This document shows, in pieces, positions 26,101 through 34,701 of a stretch of 64,000 nucleotides of DNA. Position 1 is the stretch's first letter, and each line of letters opens with the position of its first letter. A program made the translations under genes and the position numbers. This stretch comes from Kluyvera sp040932435 (GTDB lineage Bacteria > Pseudomonadota > Gammaproteobacteria > Enterobacterales > Enterobacteriaceae), in the NCBI RefSeq assembly GCF_040932435.1, contig NZ_JBFQGA010000001.1, positions 1 to 64,000 of the forward strand, given 5' to 3'. The notes below the pieces were generated by a model, which worked only from the letters and a program-made list of their open reading frames with translations, was not told the origin of the DNA and did no database searches.

Positions 26101-26917
26101 CCAGCTACGCTGTGTCGAATGCTGGTTGTGGGGACAGAAGTATGGTCGGATTGACGGCGACTTCAGTATTAAAGGCGATACGCTGACGTTGGCAAATGGC
26201 CTCGTTGACACCGGTTTTGGGCGTTTGACCGCTGACGGCGTATGGGTCAACTCACTTTCCGGTCAGCGCACTTCGCTGAAGGGCAAAATTCACGGCAACA
26301 AAATTGACGACGCGGTGACTTTCTTCGGTGTTTCCACACCGATTCGCGATTCTTCGGTTGATGTGGACTACGATTTACATTGGCGCGACAAACCGTGGCA
26401 GCCAGATGTGGCATCGCTCAACGGCATCCTCAAATCACACATCGGCAAAGGGCAGTTTACCGACCTGTCGACCGGGCATGCCGGGCAGTTGCTGCGCTTG
26501 CTGAGCGTGGATGCGCTCCTGCGTAAGCTGCGCTTTGATTTCAGTGACACCTTTAGCGAAGGTTTCTATTTCGACTCCATTCGTAGCACCGCGTGGATCA
26601 AAGACGGCGTGCTCAATACCGACGATACGCTGGTGGACGGGCTGGAGGCAGATATTGCCATGAAAGGTTCGGTTAACCTCGTACGTCGTGAACTGAATAT
26701 GGAAGCGATTGTCGCGCCGGAAATTTCCGCGACCGTTGGTGTTGCCGCAGCCTTTGCCGTGAACCCGATTATCGGTGCGGCGGTGTTTGCCGCCACTAAG
26801 GTGCTGGGGCCACTGTGGAATAAGGTCTCGATACTGCGTTATCGCATTACCGGCCCTATCGATAAGCCACAAATTAATGAAGTGCTGCGCCAGGCGCGTA
26901 GCGAGAAAAAGCCATGA
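23117..26917 (+). CDS. yhdP: YhdP, AsmA-like protein of phospholipid transport to the outer membrane
   Basis: A large protein of 1266 residues, the same length as E. coli YhdP. An N-terminal transmembrane helix (about 7-28) anchors it in the inner membrane; the rest is a long periplasmic repeat-beta-groove (AsmA/VPS13-like) structure with DUF3971 and an AsmA C-terminal segment. Together with TamB and YdbH it moves phospholipids to the outer membrane and supports its barrier. GTG 23117 is preceded by AAGGAGAG. It lies between rng and tldD, as in E. coli. Confidence 0.97.
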   Translation: MRRLPGILLLTVATLIVIIALLVSGLRLALPHLDTWRPALLSKIEAATGLPVSASQIKANWQNFGPTLDVRDIKAGLNDGGELSIKRASMALDVWQSLLHMRWQFRELTFWQLQIHTNTPLQNNNGSDGLKGDRVGDLFLRQFDHFTLRDSHLSFLTLSGQRAELAIPQLTWVNDKNRHRAEGELSLSSLTGQHGVMKVRMDLRDENGLLNKGRLWLQADDIDVKPWLGRWMQDNIALTSARFSLEGWASLDKGEIASGDVLLKQGGASWQGEQQHHLAVDNLTAHLSREKEGWELRIPDTRISIDNTPWPQGALALAWIPAQEVGGPNHQRSDELRIRASHLSLAGLNGLLPIAQKLSPEFTDIWRTAQPTGTIDALAMDIPLQDTTKTRFNASWENLAWKQWKLLPGAEHVSGSLAGSVENGSLQVNMQQALMPYEHVFRAPLEIANGVATLNWVNNDKGFMLDGRHIDVQATGVRAAGGFRYLQPKDDQPWLGILAGISTHDGGQAWRYFPENLMGSKLVDYLSGAIKAGKADNATLVYGGNPHLFPYPHNEGQFQVYVPLHEATFAFQPDWPALTDLDIELNFVNNGLWMKADKAMLGGVTARNLDASIPDYGKEKLLIDADINGPGKAVGPYFKETPLDKSLGATLDELQLDGDVSARLHLNIPLDGELVAATGNVALNNNSLFIKPLDSTLHNLKGKFSFNNGNLTSEPLTATWFNQPLNVDFTTTEGAKAYQVGVNLQADWQPTRMGVLPKQLNDALKGSVPWKGNVAIELPYSGSATYKVGITGDLQNVSSNLPSPADKRAGQPLPLKINVDGNLHSFDLTGNVGPTNHLNSRWLLGNKLKLENAIWASDSRTIPPLPQTSGIELNLPPMDGAQWLALFQHGAADGVSTAAAFPQNVTLRTPSLTFAGQQWNNLSIVSQPTAGGTRVEAQGREVNASLTMKDAQPWQAAVRYLYYNPSANPLAATSTVAANSQPVSSPIDFHGWPDLQLRCVECWLWGQKYGRIDGDFSIKGDTLTLANGLVDTGFGRLTADGVWVNSLSGQRTSLKGKIHGNKIDDAVTFFGVSTPIRDSSVDVDYDLHWRDKPWQPDVASLNGILKSHIGKGQFTDLSTGHAGQLLRLLSVDALLRKLRFDFSDTFSEGFYFDSIRSTAWIKDGVLNTDDTLVDGLEADIAMKGSVNLVRRELNMEAIVAPEISATVGVAAAFAVNPIIGAAVFAATKVLGPLWNKVSILRYRITGPIDKPQINEVLRQARSEKKP

Positions 26918-27017
26918 TTTGACGCAAGCCTTGAATTGCCTCAATCTCATAACACAAACACCCGGAATGCAGGCCCGAAATGCGTAAAGCGCGCGGGCAT
27001 TAACGAGTAGCGAAATA

Positions 27018-28463
27018 ATGAGTCTAAATCTGGTAAGTGAACAATTGCTGGCGGCGAACGGCCTGAATCATCAGGATCTGTTTGCCATTCTTGGTCAACT
27101 CACGGAGCGCCGTCTTGATTATGGCGATCTCTATTTTCAGTCCAGCTATCACGAATCCTGGGTTTTAGAAGACCGTATTATTAAAGATGGTTCTTACAAT
27201 ATCGACCAGGGCGTTGGGGTACGTGCGGTAAGCGGTGAGAAAACCGGTTTTGCCTATGCCGACCAGATTAGCCTGCTGGCGCTGGAACAAAGCGCACAGG
27301 CAGCGCGAACCATCGTGCGTGATAGCGGCAATGGTAAAGTACAAACTCTCGGTGCTGTGGAATATTCACCACTGTATACCACGCTCGATCCGCTGCAAAG
27401 CATGACCCGTGAAGAGAAGCTGGACATTCTGCGCCGCGTTGACCGCGTAGCGCGAGCTGCTGATAAACGCGTGCAGGAAGTGACCGCCAGTCTGACCGGT
27501 GTCTATGAACTGATTCTGGTGGCCGCAACCGACGGTACGCTGGCCGCCGACGTTCGCCCGTTGGTGCGCCTGTCGGTAAGCGTGCAGGTAGAAGATGACG
27601 GCAAGCGCGAGCGTGGTGCCAGCGGCGGTGGCGGCCGTTTTGGCTATGACTATTTCCTCGCCGACCTCGATGGCGAAGTCCGTGCCGATGCGTGGGCGAA
27701 AGAAGCGGTGCGCATGGCGCTGGTGAATCTGTCGGCGGTTGCAGCCCCGGCCGGTACGCTGCCGGTGGTGCTGGGCGCAGGCTGGCCTGGCGTGCTGCTG
27801 CATGAAGCGGTGGGCCACGGTCTAGAAGGTGATTTTAACCGTCGCGGTACTTCGGTATTCAGCGGTCAGATGGGGCAACTGGTCGCGTCTGAGCTGTGTA
27901 CTATTGTCGATGACGGCACGATGGCGGACCGCCGTGGTTCCGTGGCTATCGATGATGAAGGAACGCCGGGCCAGTACAATACCTTGATTGAAAACGGCAT
28001 CCTGAAAGGCTACATGCAAGACAAGCTTAACGCGCGTCTAATGGGCGTGGCGCCGACCGGTAACGGCCGCCGTGAGTCTTATGCGCACCTGCCGATGCCG
28101 CGTATGACCAACACCTATATGCTGGCGGGGAAATCGACGCCGCAGGAAATTATTGAGTCCGTTGAGTACGGTCTGTACGCGCCAAACTTTGGCGGTGGCC
28201 AGGTGGATATCACCTCCGGTAAGTTTGTCTTCTCCACCTCAGAAGCTTACCTGATTGAAAACGGTAAGGTCACCAAGCCGGTGAAAGGCGCGACGTTGAT
28301 TGGTTCTGGTATTGAAACCATGCAGCAGGTGTCGATGGTCGGTAACGATCTGAAGCTGGATAACGGCGTAGGCGTGTGTGGCAAAGAAGGCCAGAGCCTG
28401 CCGGTTGGCGTGGGCCAGCCAACGCTGAAGGTGGATAAACTCACCGTAGGCGGTACGGCGTAA
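27018..28463 (+). CDS. tldD: TldD, metalloprotease subunit
   Basis: A protein of 481 residues that forms a zinc protease with TldE (PmbA, encoded elsewhere). TldD/E unfolds and cuts unstructured peptides; it matures microcin B17 and degrades the antitoxin CcdA in E. coli. The HExxxH motif at 262-267 (HEAVGH) is the metal site. The C-terminal segment FGGGQVDITSGKFVFS is typical of the family. Length equals E. coli TldD. The gene ends the plus-strand run begun at mreB and meets aaeR tail to tail across a REP element. Confidence 0.98.
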   Translation: MSLNLVSEQLLAANGLNHQDLFAILGQLTERRLDYGDLYFQSSYHESWVLEDRIIKDGSYNIDQGVGVRAVSGEKTGFAYADQISLLALEQSAQAARTIVRDSGNGKVQTLGAVEYSPLYTTLDPLQSMTREEKLDILRRVDRVARAADKRVQEVTASLTGVYELILVAATDGTLAADVRPLVRLSVSVQVEDDGKRERGASGGGGRFGYDYFLADLDGEVRADAWAKEAVRMALVNLSAVAAPAGTLPVVLGAGWPGVLLHEAVGHGLEGDFNRRGTSVFSGQMGQLVASELCTIVDDGTMADRRGSVAIDDEGTPGQYNTLIENGILKGYMQDKLNARLMGVAPTGNGRRESYAHLPMPRMTNTYMLAGKSTPQEIIESVEYGLYAPNFGGGQVDITSGKFVFSTSEAYLIENGKVTKPVKGATLIGSGIETMQQVSMVGNDLKLDNGVGVCGKEGQSLPVGVGQPTLKVDKLTVGGTA

Positions 28464-28482
28464 TCCTCTGAATGACCCGATA

Positions 28483-28530
28483 GCGCAGCGCTTATCGGAC
28501 CTACGAGCGTAGGTCGGGTAAGCGTTGCGC
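28483..28530. repeat. REP-type palindrome between tldD and aaeR
   Basis: GCGCAGCGCTTATCGGACCTAC (read as two halves) and its inverse on the right arm, with a few mismatches, make a long hairpin with GAGC at its tip. It lies between convergent genes and may end transcripts from both sides. Confidence 0.8.
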
Positions 28531-28554
28531 ACCCAGCATAAGCGTGCTGGTGGT

Positions 28555-29496
28555 TTACCTTCCCATCGGGTCTTCTTCCCCGCGCCCGCGCATTCCCTGA
28601 TACAACCGAGCGACCTCCACGAAATAATCCGTCAGATAGTTAATACACACCTGCACCTTCAGCGGCAGTTTGTCCTTCTCGGTATACAGCGCATACACCG
28701 GGCGCGGATCGGATTGGTAGCGCGGCAGCAGAATTTCCACTTCCCCACGGTTGATCTCATCGATCGCCCACATCAGCGGCACGTAGGCCAAGCCCGCTCC
28801 GGCTGACAGCCAACGAGTTAGGGTCATGGGATCGTTGGTGACAAAACGTCCTTGTGGGATCAGTCGCGTAGAGATCCCTTCCGGGGCGATCAGTTCAAAC
28901 TCGTTATCCGGGCGGACGCTGTATTCCAGCCACGAATGATTCGCCAGATCCGCGGGTTTTTCGGGAACGCCGGCATGTTGCAAATAGCTTTTCGCCGCGC
29001 AGATCACCATGGGCATCGACCCCAGACGACGGGAGAAAAGGCTAGAATCCTGCAGCGCGCCGACGCGGATCACGACATCTAGGCCGTCGGCAATCAGGTC
29101 CGGCGCGGGAATTCCTGTCACCAGATTGACCGTCAGACCGGGGTACGTTTTCAACATATCGGCGGTGATCCTAGCGAGGACATTTTGTGCCATAGTTGAT
29201 GAACAACCGATACGCAGCGTACCAATCGGGGTGTTGTTAAAGGCGTAAAGCTGCTCATGAACTTCTTGGACTTCGTACAGCATTCGGCGACAGCCTTGAT
29301 AGTAAATTTTCCCGGCTTCGGTGAGGCCAATGCTACGTGTACTGCGATTAAGTAGCTTTACTTGGAGTTCATCTTCCAGTTTGGAGACGGTCTGGCTTAT
29401 CGATGAAACACTCATTTGTAGCTGACGTGCCGCGGCGGTGAAGGATCCTTGTTCGACAACTTTGGCAAACACCGACATCCGTTTTAATCGTTCCAT
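28555..29496 (-). CDS. aaeR: AaeR, LysR-type activator of the aae efflux operon
   Basis: A LysR-family regulator of 313 residues (309 in E. coli). The winged helix-turn-helix at about 1-60 includes FAKVVEQGSFTAAARQLQMSVSSISQTVSKLEDELQ. The C-terminal effector-binding domain starts near residue 90. In E. coli AaeR activates aaeXAB in response to p-hydroxybenzoate. It is divergent from aaeX with a 160-base gap that must contain its binding sites; I could not settle on one T-N11-A site. Confidence 0.94.
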   Translation of the reverse strand: MERLKRMSVFAKVVEQGSFTAAARQLQMSVSSISQTVSKLEDELQVKLLNRSTRSIGLTEAGKIYYQGCRRMLYEVQEVHEQLYAFNNTPIGTLRIGCSSTMAQNVLARITADMLKTYPGLTVNLVTGIPAPDLIADGLDVVIRVGALQDSSLFSRRLGSMPMVICAAKSYLQHAGVPEKPADLANHSWLEYSVRPDNEFELIAPEGISTRLIPQGRFVTNDPMTLTRWLSAGAGLAYVPLMWAIDEINRGEVEILLPRYQSDPRPVYALYTEKDKLPLKVQVCINYLTDYFVEVARLYQGMRGRGEEDPMGR

Positions 29497-29656
29497 TGTT
29501 CACTCTGGCTTAAAAGTGATTTGCATCACACTATGTAGATAAGGCTATAACAGTTACGCTAATATATTGTTAGTCGCATAACTAAATACCCGCCATTTTT
29601 GATGGATGGCGTGTAACGTTCCAATCTCATCTGCACGCTAGTCTAGTAAGGTCAAC

Positions 29657-29860
29657 ATGAGCCTGTTTCCTGTCATTGTGATTTTCGGTCTCTCTTTTCC
29701 GCCGATCTTCTTTGAGCTGCTCTTATCGCTCGCCATTTTTTGGTTGGTGCGTCGAGTGCTGACGCCAACTGGGATCTACGATTTTGTCTGGCATCCCGCG
29801 TTGTTCAACACGGCACTGTATTGCTGCCTGTTCTATTTGATATCACGTATGTTCGTTTGA
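29657..29860 (+). CDS. aaeX: AaeX, small membrane protein of the aae operon
   Basis: A protein of 67 residues with two hydrophobic helices, about 5-30 and 48-66 (DUF1656 family). It is the first gene of aaeXAB; its exact role in efflux is unknown. Family members are nearly always found just before an AaeA-type adaptor, here 7 bases away. Length equals E. coli AaeX. Confidence 0.96.
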   Translation: MSLFPVIVIFGLSFPPIFFELLLSLAIFWLVRRVLTPTGIYDFVWHPALFNTALYCCLFYLISRMFV

Positions 29861-29867
29861 GGTAGAT

Positions 29868-30800
29868 GTGAAAACACTAACAAGAAAAATCTCCCGTACC
29901 GCTATTACGGTGATACTGGTCATCCTGGCGTTCATCGCGATTTTCCGCGCCTGGGTCTATTACACCGAATCCCCTTGGACGCGCGATGCTCGCTTTAGCG
30001 CCGACGTTGTGGCGATTGCGCCGGATGTATCCGGTCTGATTACCCAAGTCGAGGTTAAGGATAACCAACTGGTCGCCAAAAATCAGATTCTGTTTGTGAT
30101 TGATCAGCCCCGCTATCAGAAAGCATTAGCCGAAGCTGAAGCCGATGTCTCCTACTATCAGGCGCTGTCCGAGGAAAAAAGACGTGAAGCCGGGCGTCGT
30201 AACCAACTTGGCGTGAGCGCCATGTCGCGTGAAGAGATCGACCAGTCTAACAACGTGCTGCAAACGGTGCTGCACCAGATGGCAAAAGCGCAGGCCACCC
30301 GCGACCTAGCGCGACTTGATCTCGAACGTACCGTGATCCGGGCACCGGCAGACGGCTGGGTAACCAACCTCAACGTCTACGCCGGGGAATTTATTACCCG
30401 TGGTTCGACGGCGGTCGCCTTGGTGAAGCAGCACTCCTTCTACGTGATGGCCTATCTTGAAGAGACGAAACTCGACGGCGTGCGTCCGGGTTATCGTGCT
30501 GAAGTTACTCCGCTGGGTAGCAACCATGTATTAAAAGGCACCGTTGATAGCATCGCGGCAGGCGTGACCAATGCGAGCAGCAGCGTCGACACCAAAGGTA
30601 TGGCGACCGTTGATTCCAACCTTGAATGGGTGCGCTTGGCTCAGCGCGTGCCGGTGCGTATTCATCTGGATAAAGAACAGGGCAACCTGTGGCCTGCGGG
30701 AACAACCGCCACGGTGGTGATTACCGGCAAAAAAGATCGTGATGCCAGCCAGATGACTTTCTTCCAGAAACTGGCGCTGCGCCTGCGTGAATTCGGTTAA
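29868..30800 (+). CDS. aaeA: AaeA, membrane-fusion subunit of the p-hydroxybenzoic acid efflux pump
   Basis: An HlyD-family adaptor of 310 residues that works with AaeB to export hydroxylated aromatic acids. It has an N-terminal transmembrane helix at about 11-31, the lipoyl halves APDVSGLITQVEVKDNQLV and IRAPADGWVTNLNVYAGEFI, a helical hairpin between them, and a C-terminal beta barrel. It starts with GTG after the ribosome binding site GAGGTAG. Length equals E. coli AaeA. aaeB follows after 5 bases. Confidence 0.96.
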   Translation: MKTLTRKISRTAITVILVILAFIAIFRAWVYYTESPWTRDARFSADVVAIAPDVSGLITQVEVKDNQLVAKNQILFVIDQPRYQKALAEAEADVSYYQALSEEKRREAGRRNQLGVSAMSREEIDQSNNVLQTVLHQMAKAQATRDLARLDLERTVIRAPADGWVTNLNVYAGEFITRGSTAVALVKQHSFYVMAYLEETKLDGVRPGYRAEVTPLGSNHVLKGTVDSIAAGVTNASSSVDTKGMATVDSNLEWVRLAQRVPVRIHLDKEQGNLWPAGTTATVVITGKKDRDASQMTFFQKLALRLREFG

Positions 30801-30805
30801 TCGCT

Positions 30806-32773
30806 ATGGGCATCTTCAGCATTGCCAACCAGCATATCCGCTTCGCCGTCAAACTGGCCTGTGCGGTAGTGCTTGCGTTGTTTGTCGGCTTTCACTTTCA
30901 GCTAGAAACGCCCCGCTGGGCGGTACTGACGGCGGCCATCGTGGCTGCCGGCCCGGCCTTTGCGGCAGGCGGTGAACCCTACGCCGGTGCCATTCGCTAC
31001 CGCGGAATGCTGCGTATTGTCGGGACATTTATCGGCTGTATCGCCGCGCTGACCATCATTATCACCATGATCCGCGCCCCGCTGTTGATGCTACTGGTGT
31101 GCAGCATTTGGGCCGGTTTTTGTACCTGGGTTTCGTCGCTGGTCCGCGTGGAGAATTCATACGCGTGGGGACTTTCCGGCTATACGGCGCTGATTATTGT
31201 CGTCACCATCCAGACTGAACCACTGCTTACGCCGCAGTTTGCCGTAGAGCGCTGCAGCGAGATCGTGCTGGGGATCATCTGCGCGATCGTTGCCGATCTG
31301 CTGTTCTCCCCGCGTTCAATCAAGAAAGAGATCGATAACGAACTCGATGCCATACTCATCGATCAATATCGCCTGATGCAGTTGTGCATCAAACACGGTG
31401 ATAGCGATGAAATGGACCGCGCTTGGCTTGCCCTCGGGCGTCGTACTGCCGCGCTGGAAGGGATGCGCAGCAATCTGAATATGGAGTCCTCGCGGTGGGC
31501 GCGGGCGAACCGTCGTCTGAAAGCGCTCAATACCGTCTCGCTGACCATGATTACCCAGGCCTGCGAAACCTTTATTATGCAAAACTCGCGTCCGGAAATC
31601 GTGACCGATGCCTATCGTGAACTGTTTGCTGAACCGGTCGAGACGGTGCAGGACGTACATCGTCAGCTAAAACGTATGCGCCGGGTACTGGCGTGGACGG
31701 GCGAACATGATACCCCCGTCACCATCTACAGTTGGGTAGGGGCGGCAACGCGCTATCTGCTGCTCAAGCGCGGGGTAATTGGCAACGCTAAAATTAGCGC
31801 CCGCGAAGAAGAAATACTGCAAAGCGAAGTGGTGGTGCGTCCGGATTCTGCCGAGCGTCATCACGCGATGATCAACTTCTGGCGAACCACCGTTTCCTGT
31901 GCGCTGGGGATCCTTTTCTGGCTGTGGACCGGCTGGACTTCCGGCAGCGGGGCGATGGTGATGATTGCCGTGGTGACGTCACTGGCAATGCGCCTGCCGA
32001 ACCCGCGGATGGTGGCTATCGATTTCCTCTACGGCACCATTGCGGCCCTGCCGATTGGGGCGTTCTATTTCCTGGTTATCATACCGGCGACCCAGCAAAG
32101 TATGCTGCTTTTGTGCATTAGCCTAGCGGTGATGTGTTTCTTCATCGGTATTGAGGTGCAAAAACGGCGGCTTGGCTCGCTTGGCGCATTGGCAAGTACC
32201 ATCAACATTCTGGTGCTAGATAACCCGATGACCTTCCATTTCAGCCTGTTCCTCGACAGCGCGCTGGGGCAAATTGTCGGTTGCTTTATGGCGTTTATCG
32301 TTATCTTGCTGATCCGCGATAACTCTCGCCTGCGTACCGGACGGGTGCTGCTGAACCAGTTTGTATTTGCTGCCGTTTCGGCGATGACCACCAATATGGC
32401 GCGGCGTAAAGAGAACCATCTGCCGGGTCTCTACCAGCAGCTTTTTTTACTGTTGAATAAGTTCCCCGGCGATATCGCCAAGTTCCGTCTGGCGCTGACG
32501 TTAATCATCGCCCATCAGCGTTTGCGCGACGCACCAATCCCTATCAACGATGACTTGTCTGAATTTCACCGACAGCTTCGCCGCACCGCTGACCGCGTTA
32601 TCTCTGCCAGCAGTGACGATAAGCGCCGCTACTACTTCACGCGATTGCTGGACGAGCTTGAGGTGTATCAGCACAAGCTGCGCGCTTGGGCTGCCCCGGC
32701 TCAGGTTACGGAGCCGGTTGAACGCTTGGTACTTATGTTGCACAAATATCAGGGCGCTTTGACCAGTAGCTAA
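30806..32773 (+). CDS. aaeB: AaeB, p-hydroxybenzoic acid efflux pump subunit
   Basis: A FUSC/aromatic acid exporter family protein of 655 residues. It consists of two repeats, each with about five or six transmembrane helices (about 13-165 and 365-515) followed by a cytoplasmic helical domain. With AaeA it acts as a safety valve for aromatic carboxylic acids. Length equals E. coli AaeB. It is the last gene of aaeXAB and is followed by a strong hairpin. Confidence 0.96.
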   Translation: MGIFSIANQHIRFAVKLACAVVLALFVGFHFQLETPRWAVLTAAIVAAGPAFAAGGEPYAGAIRYRGMLRIVGTFIGCIAALTIIITMIRAPLLMLLVCSIWAGFCTWVSSLVRVENSYAWGLSGYTALIIVVTIQTEPLLTPQFAVERCSEIVLGIICAIVADLLFSPRSIKKEIDNELDAILIDQYRLMQLCIKHGDSDEMDRAWLALGRRTAALEGMRSNLNMESSRWARANRRLKALNTVSLTMITQACETFIMQNSRPEIVTDAYRELFAEPVETVQDVHRQLKRMRRVLAWTGEHDTPVTIYSWVGAATRYLLLKRGVIGNAKISAREEEILQSEVVVRPDSAERHHAMINFWRTTVSCALGILFWLWTGWTSGSGAMVMIAVVTSLAMRLPNPRMVAIDFLYGTIAALPIGAFYFLVIIPATQQSMLLLCISLAVMCFFIGIEVQKRRLGSLGALASTINILVLDNPMTFHFSLFLDSALGQIVGCFMAFIVILLIRDNSRLRTGRVLLNQFVFAAVSAMTTNMARRKENHLPGLYQQLFLLLNKFPGDIAKFRLALTLIIAHQRLRDAPIPINDDLSEFHRQLRRTADRVISASSDDKRRYYFTRLLDELEVYQHKLRAWAAPAQVTEPVERLVLMLHKYQGALTSS

Positions 32774-32783
32774 ACCGTTCTAT

Positions 32784-32823
32784 TCTGGCGTTGCAGCGCG
32801 AATGCGCAACAACGCCAGATTTC
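32784..32823 (+). terminator. aaeXAB terminator
   Basis: TCTGGCGTT (32784-32792) pairs with AACGCCAGA (32811-32819), with further pairing inside, and a short T-run follows. It lies 11 bases after the aaeB stop codon. Confidence 0.75.
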
Positions 32824-32889
32824 CTCCCCGTCCTCCAGATTCCCTATCCCACCCTATACTTAGAAAGAATCATTTCAGAGGAGGGTGTA

Positions 32890-34344
32890 ATGACCACGCA
32901 ATCACTGCAGGATAATGACCTTTTCCAGACCGGGTATCTGGTTAACGGCGAATGGCGCCAGCTTGATAGCACTTTCGACGTGCTTAACCCGGCAACGGGG
33001 GAGGTTGTGGCAAAGGTAGCCAAGGCTGGTAAAAATGAGACCGAACAGGCGATAGCCGCTGCCGCTAAGGCATTTCCACTCTGGCGTGCAAAAACCGCGA
33101 AAGCGCGATCTGAGCTGCTTTATCGCTGGTATCAGTTGATTATCGAAAACAAAAGTTGGCTGGCCCGGCTGATGACTCTCGAACAAGGCAAGCCGCTGAA
33201 AGAAGCGGAAGGTGAGGTTGACTACGCGGCGAGTTTTATCCAATGGTTTGCCGAACAGGGCAAAAGGGCGAACGGTGAAATCATTCCGCCGGCTAAACCG
33301 GGGTCGCGTATCCTCGCGACGCGTGAACCGATTGGAGTAGTAGCGGCAATCACGCCGTGGAATTTCCCGATGGCTATGTTGACACGCAAACTTGGCCCAG
33401 CGCTAGCCGCGGGCTGTACCGGAGTGATTAAACCCGCCAATAACACGCCGCTTTGCGCTTTTGCGCTACTGGCGCTGGCGAAGAAGGCTGGAATACCGGA
33501 TGGTGTTGTCAACGCGGTCGCGGGCAATACGCTAGAGATCAGCGATGCGATTATGGCAAGCCACGACGTGCGAAAAATCTCCTTTACCGGCTCGACGTCG
33601 GTCGGGAAGACGCTGGTGCGTAATGCCGCAGAAACCATGAAGAAGGTTTCCATGGAGCTTGGCGGGAACGCGCCTTATATCGTATTCGAAGACGCTGATA
33701 TCGATGCGGCGGTGCAGGGCGCTATTGCCAACAAATTCCGTAACGCGGGCCAAGTTTGCGTCAGCGTGAACCGTTTTTATATCCACGACAGCGTTTATGA
33801 ACGCTTTGTCAGCAAGCTTGCCACGGCGGTAAACGCGTTAAAAGTCGGTAATGGGATGGATGACGGCGTCGTTATCGGGCCGTTGATTGAGGCTTCTGCG
33901 GTGAAAAAAGTGCGTGAACACGTAGAAGACGCGGTGGCGAAAGGCGCTAAGGTGCTTGCTGGTGGCAAGGCGCATGAACTCGGTGGCAACTTCTGGCAGC
34001 CAACGGTGCTGGGAGAGTGTCAGGAAAAGATGCTGTTGGCGCAGGAGGAGACCTTTGGTCCGCTGGCCGCCTGTTTCCGATTTAGCGACGAAGCTGATGT
34101 TATTCATCGCGCGAATAATACCCCATATGGTTTGGCGGCTTACTTCTATACCCAGAATCTGTCTCGTGTGTTCCGTGTATCTCAGGCGCTGGAAAGCGGC
34201 ATGATCGGTATTAATGAGTGCGCGGTGTCAACTGAGCTGGGGCCTTTTGGTGGCGTAAAAGAATCCGGCTTAGGGCGTGAGGGCTCGGTGCTGGGGCTGG
34301 AAGAGTACCTTGAGGTGAAAACGTTGCATATTGGGGGACTGTAG
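32890..34344 (+). CDS. NAD(P)-dependent aldehyde dehydrogenase, GabD-like (succinate-semialdehyde dehydrogenase family)
   Basis: A protein of 484 residues that would oxidise an aldehyde to its acid. All class motifs are present: TPWNFP at 155-160 with Asn158, Lys181 in VIKPA, the nucleotide-binding FTGSTSVGK at 232-240, Glu256 in ELGGNAP, and nucleophile Cys290 in NAGQVCVS. It resembles GabD (482 residues) over its full length, but about half the residues differ, so the substrate is uncertain. I chose ATG 32890 because GGAGGG precedes it. A TATACT hexamer (32855-32860) may be its -10 site. E. coli has no gene here between aaeB and yhcO; the gene is probably lineage-specific. A link to aromatic aldehydes is only a guess from the aae neighbours. 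Confidence 0.88.
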   Translation: MTTQSLQDNDLFQTGYLVNGEWRQLDSTFDVLNPATGEVVAKVAKAGKNETEQAIAAAAKAFPLWRAKTAKARSELLYRWYQLIIENKSWLARLMTLEQGKPLKEAEGEVDYAASFIQWFAEQGKRANGEIIPPAKPGSRILATREPIGVVAAITPWNFPMAMLTRKLGPALAAGCTGVIKPANNTPLCAFALLALAKKAGIPDGVVNAVAGNTLEISDAIMASHDVRKISFTGSTSVGKTLVRNAAETMKKVSMELGGNAPYIVFEDADIDAAVQGAIANKFRNAGQVCVSVNRFYIHDSVYERFVSKLATAVNALKVGNGMDDGVVIGPLIEASAVKKVREHVEDAVAKGAKVLAGGKAHELGGNFWQPTVLGECQEKMLLAQEETFGPLAACFRFSDEADVIHRANNTPYGLAAYFYTQNLSRVFRVSQALESGMIGINECAVSTELGPFGGVKESGLGREGSVLGLEEYLEVKTLHIGGL

Positions 34345-34371
34345 TCCTGTGGGATGGGGAGAGGGCCTAAG

Positions 34372-34647
34372 ATGGAAATCTATACTTTTGATTTTGATGA
34401 AATAGAAGACTTGGGCGATTTTTATCGGCAGTTCGCTCGATTCTTTGCCCTCGACAGCAAACAAATCCACAATCTGGATGCGCTTTGGGACGCGGTCATT
34501 AGCCCGCAGATGCCAACGCCGCTTGAAATAGAATTCATCCATCTGGATGACAAGCTACGCCGACGCTATGGCGCGCTGATCCTACTGTTTGATGAGGCGG
34601 AAGAAGAGCTGGAAGGAATGCTGCGTTTTAACGTTCAGCGCAGATAA
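34372..34647 (+). CDS. yhcO: YhcO, barstar-family protein
   Basis: A protein of 91 residues (90 in E. coli) from the barstar family, whose founder inhibits the RNase barnase. Barstar-like features are the acidic N-terminus MEIYTFDFDEIED, the central HNLDALWDAV, and the acidic C-terminal LLFDEAEEELEGML. No barnase-type gene lies nearby, so it is an orphan; its function is unknown. The start at 34372 has GGGGAGAGG upstream and matches the family length. It is 27 bases after the aldehyde dehydrogenase and may be read from its transcript. Confidence 0.92.
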   Translation: MEIYTFDFDEIEDLGDFYRQFARFFALDSKQIHNLDALWDAVISPQMPTPLEIEFIHLDDKLRRRYGALILLFDEAEEELEGMLRFNVQRR

Positions 34648-34675
34648 AAAAAAGCCCTCGCACAAGGGCGAGGGC
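34646..34675 (-). terminator. terminator of the yhcN paralog
   Basis: GCCCTCGC (34654-34661) pairs with GCGAGGGC (34668-34675). On the minus strand the stem is followed by a T-tract of about seven. A second small stem, GTCGTC (34678-34683) with GACGAC (34690-34695), precedes it. The first overlaps the end of yhcO and may also stop that gene. Confidence 0.85.
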
Positions 34676-34701
34676 AAGTCGTCGGACAAGACGACGAGGG
34701 T

